A stretch of 64,000 nt of DNA from Deltaproteobacteria bacterium (GTDB taxonomy: Bacteria; Myxococcota_A; Polyangia; Polyangiales; Ga0077539): the NCBI GenBank assembly GCA_016218725.1, contig JACRDB010000066.1:276691-340690 (forward strand), given 5' to 3'. Every line of letters begins with the position of its first letter. Position 1 is the stretch's first letter. Of the stretch, positions 26,110 to 34,453 are shown piece by piece. The notes under the pieces were generated by a model. It had not been told where the DNA came from. It ran no database searches and saw only the letters and a list, made by a program, of their open reading frames with translations. The translations under genes were made by a program, and so were the position numbers.

Positions 26110-26193
26110 CCGCAGCGCCTCTACCGTTGGGCTACCTGGCCGTAGGAGTGGCCAGGGTGGGACTCGAACACCACACTGGACTGGGACCCGCGG
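26110..26193 (-). tRNA. Permuted tRNA-like element 1 (3' half precedes 5' half)
   Basis: Minus strand: CCGCGG (26193-26188), a T-arm-like hairpin GTGG(T)G-TTCGAGT-C-CCAC with one bulged T, acceptor 3' strand CCTGGCC (26156-26150), A73, linker CTCCTAC, acceptor 5' strand GGCCAGG (26141-26135), TA, D-arm GCCCAACGGTAGAGGC (26132-26117), G, then CTGCGG (26115-26110), which pairs with CCGCGG. Acceptor pairing is a perfect 7 bp but only in permuted order. The linker CTCCTAC differs by one base from CTCTTAC at the same place in element 2. Weak points are the T-stem bulge, a long variable region (13 bases) and no clear U33. A further hairpin-rich stretch (26194-26307) lies upstream. Confidence 0.35.
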
Positions 26194-26307
26194 CGGGACA
26201 AGCAAAGAGGTTGGATCCCTCCTGTCCCGCCGCTTGGGGGAGCGCTCAGACTGAGCTTGAGTCTCAGCTTGTGCTCGGTGGATTCATACCACAACGGTGG
26301 TGGTTTG

Positions 26308-27039
26308 TCAACCGAAGAGGTAACCGAAGAGGGCGTCGCCGACCTTCTGGTTCTTGACCTCGATGGCGTTGGCCTCCTCGCGGGCGAACTTCACCGCGCG
26401 CTGGAGCTTCTCGACCCGCTCCAGGAGCTCCGCCACGCGGCGGGCCGGGAGCGCGCCGGAGAACTTCACCGTGCGCCAGTACCCCACGGGGACGTCCTCG
26501 TGGTAGACCTCCACCTGCGCGGGGTGCTTCTCCGTGGCCTCGGCCTTCACGTGGTTGCGCGGGAGCTTCTTGGTCCGCACGGTCTCCACGGGCTCCGTGG
26601 CGTAGGCGTTCTGCGCGGCGTCCTCCAGCCAGCTCTCCGCGGGGTCCAGCACCGGGAGCTTCTTCACGAAGGTGTGCAGGTCCACCAGCTGCTTCTCCAG
26701 GAAGAGCAGGTACGTCACCGGCGCCCGCGCGAGCAGCACCTCGCCGTCCACGGCCACGTCGGCCCGCGCCTCGCAGTTGCCCCAGTCCTTGGTGGCCACC
26801 ACGTCGAAGAGCCCCGTGAGCACCTCCGCGGTCTTGCGCAGCACGTCCTGGGCCCGGAGCTGCACCCGCGTGGCCTCCGGCGGGAGCCGCTCGCCCTCGT
26901 CGTCCTTGGGGCGGTACACCCGGGAGATACCCGCCAGGAGCGCGGGCTTGAGCAGGTTGTGGTGCGCCTCCGTGAGCTCCCCGTGGGCCTTGGCCTTGAG
27001 GGATTTCTCCACCGCGATGATCTGGTTGAGCCTGGGCAT
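26308..27039 (-). CDS. DUF7873-like hypothetical protein
   Basis: 243 residues, cytoplasmic, no signal or membrane segment. Features resembling a family of conserved unknowns sometimes carried by phages and actinobacteria: the start MPRLNQIIAVEKSLKAKAH, AHHNLLKPALLAGISRVY, VTYLLFLEKQLVDLHTFVKKLP, and a C-terminal coiled-coil-like helix (ELLERVEKLQRAVKFAREEAN). The family name is from memory of motifs and should be confirmed. No enzymatic motif is visible. It is the gene directly upstream of the tRNA-like array on the same strand. A small inverted repeat (26288-26301) just after its stop might end its transcript. Confidence 0.65.
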   Translation of the reverse strand: MPRLNQIIAVEKSLKAKAHGELTEAHHNLLKPALLAGISRVYRPKDDEGERLPPEATRVQLRAQDVLRKTAEVLTGLFDVVATKDWGNCEARADVAVDGEVLLARAPVTYLLFLEKQLVDLHTFVKKLPVLDPAESWLEDAAQNAYATEPVETVRTKKLPRNHVKAEATEKHPAQVEVYHEDVPVGYWRTVKFSGALPARRVAELLERVEKLQRAVKFAREEANAIEVKNQKVGDALFGYLFG

Positions 27040-27218
27040 GACCTTGCCTCCGTCAAAGGGCGCCTGGAAAACCGGCGCCAGTTGGGGTCAGGGATGTAGG
27101 GAGAGGTGGGATCAGGTAGGGGGGTGTGTGACGCACCCCCTGCGTTGGACGGTTACCGTAGCACCGGGGGGCCCTCGCGCAACCGGAAAGCGCCGCGGCG
27201 GTGCTACGCTGGCGGGCG

Positions 27219-27914
27219 ATGATCACCCTCCGCAGGGCCTCCGAGCGCGGGCGCTTCGCCTCCGGGTGGCTGGACAGCCGCCACACCTTCTCCTTCGGGT
27301 CGTACTATGACCCGAGGCACCTGGGCTTCCGATCCCTGCGGGTGCTCAACGACGACCGCGTGGCGCCCGGCGGGGGCTTCCCCACGCACCCTCACGACAA
27401 CATGGAGATCTTGTCCGTGGTGCTCGAAGGGGCCCTGGCCCACGAGGACTCCGCGGGCCACGGGGGCGTCCTGCGCCTCGGGGACGTGCAGCGGATGAGC
27501 GCGGGCACGGGCATCCGGCACAGCGAGGTGAACCACTCAAAGACCGAGCCCGTGCACTTCCTCCAGGTCTGGATCGTCCCGGAGACCCGGGGGCTCTCGC
27601 CCTCCTATGAGCAGCGGTCCCTCGGCTGGCACGAGCGCTCCGGGGCGCTGCAGGTGCTGGCCTCCCGCGACGGTCGCGAGGGCTCCATGCGGGTCTGCCA
27701 GGACGTGACCATGTACGGCGTGAGGCTCGCCAGGGGAGAGCGGGTGGAGCTTTCACTCTCGCAAGGGCGCCATGCATGGGTGCATGTCGCCACCGGGTCG
27801 CTGCGGGTGCAGGGCCATGCTCTCGAAGCTGGCGACGGCCTGGGCGCCTCGGACGAGGCCCTGGTGAGCCTCGAAGGCGGCGAGGGGACCGCGTTGGTGT
27901 TCGACCTCGCGTAG
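27219..27914 (+). CDS. Pirin family protein (bicupin)
   Basis: 231 residues from ATG 27219. The N-terminal cupin has the pirin signatures FGSYYDPRHLGFRSLRVLNDD, FPTHPHDNMEI (metal-binding His residues and Glu), MSAGTGIRHSE and HFLQVWIVP. The second cupin is degenerate. This is the short YhhW-like form. YhhW has quercetin 2,3-dioxygenase activity in vitro; the cellular role of bacterial pirins is unsettled. The 180-base gap upstream separates it from a divergent gene. Confidence 0.9.
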   Translation: MITLRRASERGRFASGWLDSRHTFSFGSYYDPRHLGFRSLRVLNDDRVAPGGGFPTHPHDNMEILSVVLEGALAHEDSAGHGGVLRLGDVQRMSAGTGIRHSEVNHSKTEPVHFLQVWIVPETRGLSPSYEQRSLGWHERSGALQVLASRDGREGSMRVCQDVTMYGVRLARGERVELSLSQGRHAWVHVATGSLRVQGHALEAGDGLGASDEALVSLEGGEGTALVFDLA

Positions 27915-27947
27915 CCACTGCGGCCCTTCGGTGCTAGTACGCGCGCG

Positions 27948-29621
27948 ATGTCTTTTGAAGAACTCGGCGCCCACCCCGCGCTCCGCCGCGCCCTGGAGGC
28001 CCGGGGCTGGACCGCGCCCACGCCCGTGCAGGCCGCGGTGCTCGACCCCGCCCTGGCCGCGCGGGACCTGCTCGTGTCGGCGGAGACGGGCTCGGGGAAG
28101 ACCGCGGCCTTCGGGCTCTGCCTCGCCCCCACGCTCCTCGGCCAGAGCGAGCGCCTGGAGCGCGTGCGCAAGCCCCGGTGGCTGGTGCTCGCCCCCACGC
28201 GAGAGCTCGCCCTGCAGGTGCAGCGGGAGCTCGCCTGGCTCTACGCCGAGGCGGGCCTGAGGAGCGTGGCCTGCGTGGGAGGGATGCCCATCGTGCAGCA
28301 GTTCCGCGCGCTCCACGAGGGCGTGCACCTGGTGGTGGGGACCCCGGGCCGCGTGGTGGACCACCTGGAGCGCCACAGCCTCGTTCTGGACGAGCTGCAG
28401 GCCGTGGTGCTCGACGAGGCCGACGAGATGATGGACCTGGGCTTCCGCGACGAGATCGAGCGGATCCTCGGGGAGGTCCCGCCGGTCCACCGGGGGCTGT
28501 GGTTCTCCGCCACGCTCCCGGCGGAGGTGGTGGAGCTCTCCCGGCGCTTCTTGAAGGACCCGGCCCGCGTCGCGGCCACGCCCCCCAGGGAGGCCCACCG
28601 GGACATCCGGTATGTGGTCCACCCCATCGCCGAGCGCGAGCGCGAGCACGCCGTGGTGAACGTGCTCCGGTCCCACGCGGCCCCCGGGGCCATTGTCTTC
28701 TGCGCCACCCGCGACGAGGTCAACCGTATGCAATCGAGCCTGCGGGACCGGGGCTTCCGGTGCGTGGGCCTGAGCGGCGAGCTGTCGCAGCCGGAGCGCA
28801 CCCGTGCCCTGCAGCTCCTGCGGGACGGCCACTCGGACGTGCTCGTGGCCACGGACGTCGCCGCCCGGGGCCTGGACCTTCCGGACGTGTCCCTGGTCAT
28901 CCACGCGGACCTCCCACGGGACTTCATGACGCTCCAACACCGCTCCGGTCGCACCGGGCGCGCCGGGCGGAAGGGCACCGCCGTGCTCCTCGCCCCGCCC
29001 TCGCGGAGGTTCGCCCTCACCCGCATGCTCCGCGCGGCCAACGTCCGCGCCGAGGAGACCCGCTGCCCCACCGCCGAGGCCATCGTCGCCCTCGATCAAG
29101 ACCGCCTGGTGGAGCGCCTCTCGGCGCTGGAGGCCGAGCCCTCGGAGGAAGACCGCGAGGTGGCCCGCAGGCTCCTCGCGGCGAGGGACCCCCTGGACCT
29201 CGTGGCCGCGCTCGTCACCCGGTCCAGAGAGGCCTTCCCGGAGCCCGAGGAGCTCCCGCTCACCCGCGCCCTGGAGGCGCGCCCAGGCCCCCGGCCCCCT
29301 CCCCAGGGCTCCGCGCCCTACGCCCCGAGCGCCGAGGGGGACCACTGGTTCATCCTCAACGTGGGCCGGGTCAACCGCGCGGACCCGCGGTGGCTGATCC
29401 CCATCCTCTGTCGCTGGGGGGGCCTGCGCAAAGAAGACATCGGCACCATCCAGGTCCTGGAGCGAGAGACCCGCTTCGAGGTCCACCCCAAGGTCGCCAG
29501 GCTCTTCAAGGATCGCGTACAGGTCCCAGACCGGGTGGAAAAGAACCTCCGTATTGAACAGGCCGCGGACCTCCGCGCGCGCTCGCTGGCGCACAGACCA
29601 CGGCGCAATAGCCCCCGGTAG
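27948..29621 (+). CDS. DEAD-box RNA helicase with DbpA-type RNA-binding domain
   Basis: 557 residues. All DEAD-box motifs are visible: Q motif region WTAPTPVQAAVL, motif I AETGSGKT, Ia PTRELAL, Ib GTPGRVVD, II DEADEM (DEAD), III SATLP, IV IVFCATR, V ATDVAARGLDLP, VI HRSGRTGRAG. A ~75-residue C-terminal domain (FILNVGRVNRADPRWLIPILCRWGG...) matches the DbpA RNA-binding fold that recognises 23S rRNA helix 92. A role in 50S ribosome assembly is likely, though an orthologue of DbpA proper cannot be separated from related helicases here. ATP-dependent RNA unwinding, cytoplasmic. Confidence 0.92.
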   Translation: MSFEELGAHPALRRALEARGWTAPTPVQAAVLDPALAARDLLVSAETGSGKTAAFGLCLAPTLLGQSERLERVRKPRWLVLAPTRELALQVQRELAWLYAEAGLRSVACVGGMPIVQQFRALHEGVHLVVGTPGRVVDHLERHSLVLDELQAVVLDEADEMMDLGFRDEIERILGEVPPVHRGLWFSATLPAEVVELSRRFLKDPARVAATPPREAHRDIRYVVHPIAEREREHAVVNVLRSHAAPGAIVFCATRDEVNRMQSSLRDRGFRCVGLSGELSQPERTRALQLLRDGHSDVLVATDVAARGLDLPDVSLVIHADLPRDFMTLQHRSGRTGRAGRKGTAVLLAPPSRRFALTRMLRAANVRAEETRCPTAEAIVALDQDRLVERLSALEAEPSEEDREVARRLLAARDPLDLVAALVTRSREAFPEPEELPLTRALEARPGPRPPPQGSAPYAPSAEGDHWFILNVGRVNRADPRWLIPILCRWGGLRKEDIGTIQVLERETRFEVHPKVARLFKDRVQVPDRVEKNLRIEQAADLRARSLAHRPRRNSPR

Positions 29622-29731
29622 CGATTTCGGGAACCCCGGCGCCCGAGGCGCTGTCCCAGTGGCAGCGCGGGGAGACCACCCGCCGGGGAGCGACCCCGGC
29701 GGCGTCGCCGTCGTCCGCGCGAGGCAAGACC

Positions 29732-31810
29732 ATGGCAGCAGAGCGCGTGACCCCGGTGACCGTACACGTCTATCAGAATGGCACCCTCCTCCGGTCCGAG
29801 ACCCTCACGCAACCCGTGATCAAGCTCGGGCGGGACCCCAAGGCCCACGTCCGCCTGGAGGACCCCCGGGTGGCGCGGATGCACGCGGTGCTCGAAGCCC
29901 GCGAGGACGCCGTGGAGCTCATCGACCTCGGCTCCGGCACGCAGGTCAACGGCGTCACCGTCAGCCGCGCCACGCTCCGCTCCGGCGACCGCCTGCGCCT
30001 CGGGAGCACCGAGCTGGAAATCTCCCTGGAGCCCGCCCGGAGCGTGCTGACCCCGTCCCTGCCCATCGCGCCGGCCCTGGTCCCGGTGGCGTCAACTCCA
30101 TTGACCGCCCCCGCGGCGCCCGTGGCGGGGCTCGACGGCGAGGAGCTCTTCCAGCTCATCAAGCGCGGGGACATCATCCCCTCGGAGGTGGAGGAGGTGG
30201 GAGCCCAGGCCCTGGAGGTCTCGGTGCTCTGGAAGACGTCCATTCTGCACGTGACGCACCTGGAGGGCGACGAGGACTTCGCGCTGGTGGAGCGCCCCGC
30301 GGAGGAGGGCTCGGGCCGCGCCCTGGTGGGCGCGAGCTGGGCCGTGGGCGGCGTCGGGATGGCCCTGGGCGCGGCCTTCGCGGACCCCCATCACCTGGAG
30401 AAGAGCGCGGGGCTGGTGCTGGGCGCCGCGGGGGCCCTGACCTCCCTCGGGGGCTCGCTGGCCGGGGCCCTGCTGGACCGCAAGCGCCAGCGCCGCGCTG
30501 AGCGCAACGCGACCTTCGTGGTGGGCTCCGAGGTCCTGGGAGGCGCCTCCCGCGCGCCGGTGGTGACGCACCACGGGCGCTTTGTGTTTCTCCCCGGCGC
30601 CACCGGCGAGGTGGAGCTCCAGGGCGTCAAGCGCTCGCTGGAGGAGCTCAAGGCCCAGGGCCACGCGAGGCCGTCTACTACAGTTGACGGAGCCTTCGAG
30701 GTGTCGATCCAGCCCGAGGGGCGGTACCGCCAGGAGCTGGGCGGGCTGTCCATCGTGGCGAGGGTCGTGGCGCCCGGGCGCCCGGTGGCGGCGGCGCCGC
30801 GGCGGGACCCGAGGCTCTACGGGGCGCTGGGCGGCGCGGTCCTGGCGATGAGCATGGCGGTGGGCACGCTCCACCTGGCCAGCGGCGATGCCGGGCTCCT
30901 GTCGCAGGGCTCCGAGGACGAGAGGCTCTCGGAGCTGCGGGCGTTCATCGACCGCCAGACGGCGCGCGAGGCCGAGCGGCCGGAGCCCCAGGCGGACGAC
31001 CGCCAGCAGGGCGGCACGGGCACGCAGCACGCGGGCCCCGAGGGTGCCCTTGGGAGCCGCACGGCGCCGGTGCGCAGCGCGCGCTACGGGATCCAGAACC
31101 ACCGCGAGCCGCCGCACCTGGCGCGGGAGACGGCGCGGGCCCAGGTGCAGGACCGCGGGATCTTCCACGCGCTCAACGCCGCCGGCGGGACGATGGCGGG
31201 CGGCACCTCGGGGATCGTGTCTCCCTTCGGGGGGCTCACCGAGAGCGGCGTGGACGAGCGCAACGCCAACGGCAACATGACCGGGGACGTCCTCGGCGAC
31301 GCCTTCGGGTACGGCGGCCTGGGGTCCGCGGGCACCGGCTGGGGCGGCGGGGGCGACGGCACCGGGGGCATCGGGATGGGGCGCCTCGGGACCCTGGGCC
31401 ACGGCTCGGGCCTGGGCCCGGGCCAGGGCTACGGCGACAGCGTCGGCCGCGGCCTGCGCGACCGCGGCACCACGGGCTGGACCCTGCGCCGTGGCACCCC
31501 CACGATCACCGGGCTCCTCTCCCCCGACGCCATCCGCCGGGTGGTGCTGCGGAACATCGGCCAGGTGAACCACTGCTACGAGCAGGGCCTGGCCCAGAGC
31601 CCCACCGCCGCGGGCCGCGTGGCCGTGCGCTTCGTCATCGGCGGGGACGGCAACGTGCTCGGGTCCAGCGTGTCGGACAACTCCATGCCCCTGCCCAGCG
31701 TGGGCGAGTGCGTGGCCAACGCCGTGCGCCGGTGGCAGTTCCCGCCGCCCGAGGGCGCTGGGGTGGTCAACGTGAACTACCCCTTCAGCTTCCAGCCCGC
31801 GAACCCGTAG
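29732..31810 (+). CDS. GltJ/AgmX-like FHA protein with AgmX/PglI C-terminal domain
   Basis: 692 residues. The N-terminal FHA domain (~10-100) has VIKLGRDPKAHVRLEDPRVAR and LGSGTQVNG. A central region (~125-320) holds two short hydrophobic stretches. A transmembrane helix at ~370-390 (GALGGAVLAMSMAVGTLHL) leads to a Gly/Arg-rich low-complexity periplasmic segment and a C-terminal AgmX/PglI-type, TonB-like domain (DAIRRVVLRNIGQVNHCYEQGL ... VRRWQFPPPEG). Proteins with this tail are parts of the myxobacterial gliding/sporulation machinery and energy-coupled envelope complexes. In this copy an FHA replaces the zinc ribbon plus GYF of GltJ, suggesting phosphothreonine input. The partner complex is not in the window. 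Confidence 0.82.
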   Translation: MAAERVTPVTVHVYQNGTLLRSETLTQPVIKLGRDPKAHVRLEDPRVARMHAVLEAREDAVELIDLGSGTQVNGVTVSRATLRSGDRLRLGSTELEISLEPARSVLTPSLPIAPALVPVASTPLTAPAAPVAGLDGEELFQLIKRGDIIPSEVEEVGAQALEVSVLWKTSILHVTHLEGDEDFALVERPAEEGSGRALVGASWAVGGVGMALGAAFADPHHLEKSAGLVLGAAGALTSLGGSLAGALLDRKRQRRAERNATFVVGSEVLGGASRAPVVTHHGRFVFLPGATGEVELQGVKRSLEELKAQGHARPSTTVDGAFEVSIQPEGRYRQELGGLSIVARVVAPGRPVAAAPRRDPRLYGALGGAVLAMSMAVGTLHLASGDAGLLSQGSEDERLSELRAFIDRQTAREAERPEPQADDRQQGGTGTQHAGPEGALGSRTAPVRSARYGIQNHREPPHLARETARAQVQDRGIFHALNAAGGTMAGGTSGIVSPFGGLTESGVDERNANGNMTGDVLGDAFGYGGLGSAGTGWGGGGDGTGGIGMGRLGTLGHGSGLGPGQGYGDSVGRGLRDRGTTGWTLRRGTPTITGLLSPDAIRRVVLRNIGQVNHCYEQGLAQSPTAAGRVAVRFVIGGDGNVLGSSVSDNSMPLPSVGECVANAVRRWQFPPPEGAGVVNVNYPFSFQPANP

Positions 31811-31837
31811 CGCTGCGTGGTACGTAGGCTACGGTAG

Positions 31838-33337
31838 TTATTCATACACTCCATCCAACTGCCATTGTGCCTTGACGGTGTCATAGACAACAAGGTATAG
31901 CCCGCCGTCCTCGAGCTCCACGTCGTAGCCCTCGTGGTCGAAGGGGTCGCCCCACCAGGCCCCGGAGGCCCGCCAGGGGCCCCCGCAGGCCACCACCCGC
32001 CCGGCGATGGGGCCCGCATCGACGCGCGTCAGGCGCCCGTCGGAGAGCGTCACCCGCGCGGCCCTCGGGGGCCGGAACACATGCAGGGCCAGCGTCGGCG
32101 GCGCGGACGGGTCCTCCGCGGGGGCTCCCCTCGGGGGGTCGAAGGCGGCCACCGCCACGGCGTGGGGGCGGTGCGAGTCCGGCGCCACGGCGGTGCCCAC
32201 GCGGTCGTCGCCCACCAGGGCCACCAGGCGCGTGAGCGTGAGGGCGAGCTTGTCCGGCGCAGGCCCCGGAGGGTCGAAGAGCCCGAGCTGGGCGGGCCGG
32301 AGCATCCCCGGGAGCGCCCCGAGGCGCAGGCCCACCACGGCCCCCAGCGGGGGCGCCGCGTCGAGGGAGGCCCGGAGGAACTTCACCAGCGAGGGCACGT
32401 CCCGCGTCGGGGCCCGGAGCTCCAGGACCCTCTCGTCGGTGACGCCCTCCGCGAGGCGCAGGCCCAGCACCAGCCCCCCCACCGCCAGGGCGCGGCACTC
32501 CAGCCGCCCCACCAGGGCGCCGCACAGCGCCTTGAGCGCGAAGAGGAGCGGCTCCACCTGGGGCACCTCCCAGTCGAAGGCGTGACTCTCCTCGAAGCGC
32601 AGGGGCAGAGGTCTTGGGACCAGGGCCTCGTCGTCCTCGCCGCGGCAGAGCCGCACGGCCGCGGCGCACTCCTCCCCGAGGCGCAGCCCCACCGCGTGGG
32701 ACGGGAGCGCCGCCAGCCCCGCCAGGGTCCGCACCCCGAAGCGCAAAAGGTCCGCCCGGAGCGCGTCGGAGAGCGCCAGGGCCTCCAGCGGGAGCCGGGC
32801 CAGGAACTCCGCCTCGCGGCCCTCGGGGATCACCGTGGCGCCGAGGCGGTGGCGCGCGGCCAGGCGCGCGATGCGCTTGCCGCGGGCGATGGCCACGGAG
32901 CACCGCAGGCCCACCTTGCGCGCGGCCTGGCCGAGCGCATTGGCGATCCCACCCTCGGACGCGTGGAGCCGCGAGAGGTCCCCGACCGCGACCCACACGC
33001 CCTCGGGCTCGGGCTCCAGGAAGCGCCCCACGCCCGCCGCGGCGTCCACCAGGGCCCCCCGGGCCGAGGCCAGCGCGTCCCTCGCGAGGCCCCGCAGCGC
33101 GAGCTCCGGCGCGATGGCGCGGGCCTGGTGGCCCGTGTGCCCGGGGCGCACCCCCAGGGCGCGGGCCGCGGGCGTGCAGCACAGCACCCTCGCGGTGCCG
33201 GGGAGCGCGCGCCCGCGGGACTCCTCGGCGTCGAGCACCGCCAGGGGCTGCTCCAGGAGCCCCGCCTGCGTACGCGCCAGCGCGAAGAGCGGCAGGGCCC
33301 GCGCGAACACATGGGCGACGCGAAGGTCTCCGACCAA
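31838..33337 (-). CDS. ImuB-like Y-family polymerase homologue (catalytically inactive)
   Basis: 499 residues from a TTG-type start at 33337. The sequence follows the ImuB outline of the Y-family: N-terminal palm/finger part (RVAHVFARALPLFAL, LGVRPGHTGHQARAIAP), VWVAVGDLSRLH, SVAIARGKRIARLAA, GVRTLAGLAALP and a little-finger domain, then a C-terminal ~100-residue domain with WWGDPFDHEGYDVELEDGGLYLVV. The catalytic acidic residues of active Y-family polymerases are absent at the first strand, as expected for ImuB, a scaffold that links DnaE2 and ImuA to the beta clamp. Neither imuA nor dnaE2 is nearby; the gene follows a capsid-like gene by 3 bases, so its normal neighbours may have been displaced. 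Confidence 0.78.
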   Translation of the reverse strand: MVGDLRVAHVFARALPLFALARTQAGLLEQPLAVLDAEESRGRALPGTARVLCCTPAARALGVRPGHTGHQARAIAPELALRGLARDALASARGALVDAAAGVGRFLEPEPEGVWVAVGDLSRLHASEGGIANALGQAARKVGLRCSVAIARGKRIARLAARHRLGATVIPEGREAEFLARLPLEALALSDALRADLLRFGVRTLAGLAALPSHAVGLRLGEECAAAVRLCRGEDDEALVPRPLPLRFEESHAFDWEVPQVEPLLFALKALCGALVGRLECRALAVGGLVLGLRLAEGVTDERVLELRAPTRDVPSLVKFLRASLDAAPPLGAVVGLRLGALPGMLRPAQLGLFDPPGPAPDKLALTLTRLVALVGDDRVGTAVAPDSHRPHAVAVAAFDPPRGAPAEDPSAPPTLALHVFRPPRAARVTLSDGRLTRVDAGPIAGRVVACGGPWRASGAWWGDPFDHEGYDVELEDGGLYLVVYDTVKAQWQLDGVYE

Positions 33338-33340
33338 GGG

Positions 33341-34369
33341 TCAGGGTGTCACGATGAGACTGGTGTACCGCACCAATGCACCTGGCTCCCCGAGCCCCAG
33401 GGCCCACGCACCATGCACGGCGAAGCCCCGGGCCCCCTTGGCAGAGATCGTGGGCTCCTCATTGATCTGGATGCCCAGGGTATCGAAGGAGCCGTAGCCA
33501 TGGATCAGTTGCAGCCCCGACGGGCCGAGGTGCGCAGCGTAGAGGCTCGTCGTAGGATCGACCTCGGGAGGGACCGGAGGCACCGTCTCCGTGTCCACCA
33601 GGTAAAAGGGGAGGCCAAGGAAGTGGTAGACGACCAGCCCGCTCCGCGGATCCATACGCATGCCACAGGACCCGTTGTTCCGTGCCGTCGGCGTCAGCGA
33701 GAGCGACCGTCGCGCGTCTCGGTTGCCCAGAAAGCAGTGCGCTCCCTCCCCCGCTCCACGGCTGGAGGCCACCACCTCTTGCATCAAGCGGATGGCGTAG
33801 TCGTCCCATCCACCAGCGGGAGTACCCAGGGTCACCGCGAGGCCGTCCAGGCCAAGGAACCCCGAGGTAATCTCACCCCTCCCGAGCGCCGTGTCGAGCT
33901 GCGAGAGCAGCCGCGTAGCGCCACCCTGCACCCTCCACTCAGAAGGATTCTTGGACGCGGCCGAGGCGACCAGGCTGTCGATCTGGAGCGCATCCACGCG
34001 AAACCCCAGGCGCATCATGGGAAAGTCCAGCGCGTTGAGCTGCTCCGAAGGTCCCTCCGCGAGCGCGGTCGAGAGGTCCGTATAGACGAAGCTCTGTGCA
34101 GTCGTCGCGGCGTTCACCCGCGAGACCCGCAACAGCGTCGGGATGTTCACGGTCGGCTTTCCGACCACCACTTGCACGAAGGCGCCCTTCACCATAGGCA
34201 CAGCCTGGAGGAACTCCGCGGCCTGAGGTATCGCGCCTGGGCTGAACCAAGGCTGCGAGAGGTCCAGGGACTTCTCCGTGGAGCGCACCAGACGGCCTGT
34301 GGTAGCGCCCTCGTCCGCCGCCCTCGCATACGCCGCTAGACGTCCGCGGGTGAGCATGTTTTGATCCAT
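33341..34369 (-). CDS. HK97-fold major-capsid-like protein, isolated
   Basis: 342 residues from ATG 34369, which has a good ribosome binding site (CGGAGG, 7 bases upstream). The pattern resembles phage major capsid proteins: an N-terminal arm; an E-loop/P-domain-like middle (QSFVYTDLSTALAEG); HCFLGNRDARRSL, equivalent to the common N-x-x-T/D-R-R helix; then FLGLPFYLVDTETVPP and TSLYAAHLG, followed by a late A-domain strand series (GIQINEE, HGAWALGLGEPGALVRY). No terminase, portal, protease or tail gene is next to it; the partners are a 932-residue orphan upstream and an ImuB-like gene downstream. It could be a domesticated capsid, an encapsulin-like shell or a prophage relic. The fold assignment is from motif memory, not a search. 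Confidence 0.6.
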   Translation of the reverse strand: MDQNMLTRGRLAAYARAADEGATTGRLVRSTEKSLDLSQPWFSPGAIPQAAEFLQAVPMVKGAFVQVVVGKPTVNIPTLLRVSRVNAATTAQSFVYTDLSTALAEGPSEQLNALDFPMMRLGFRVDALQIDSLVASAASKNPSEWRVQGGATRLLSQLDTALGRGEITSGFLGLDGLAVTLGTPAGGWDDYAIRLMQEVVASSRGAGEGAHCFLGNRDARRSLSLTPTARNNGSCGMRMDPRSGLVVYHFLGLPFYLVDTETVPPVPPEVDPTTSLYAAHLGPSGLQLIHGYGSFDTLGIQINEEPTISAKGARGFAVHGAWALGLGEPGALVRYTSLIVTP

Positions 34370-34453
34370 CGCGATGCCTCCGTACTGTCTCTCATTGATG
34401 CAAGAACACCGATCATCACCAGACACGGCACACCTCCGCTCCGCCGAGGACCT

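Noticed and set aside
25882..26307. Two ordinary linear tRNA genes with introns
   Set aside because: The 5' acceptor GGCCAGG does not pair with the downstream CCGCCCA, and no matching 3' strand lies downstream; only the permuted order gives paired acceptor stems.
25882..26307. A permuted two-piece tmRNA (ssrA)
   Set aside because: Both elements carry tRNA-like D-arms, there are two of them, and no tag reading frame or pseudoknot pattern was seen.
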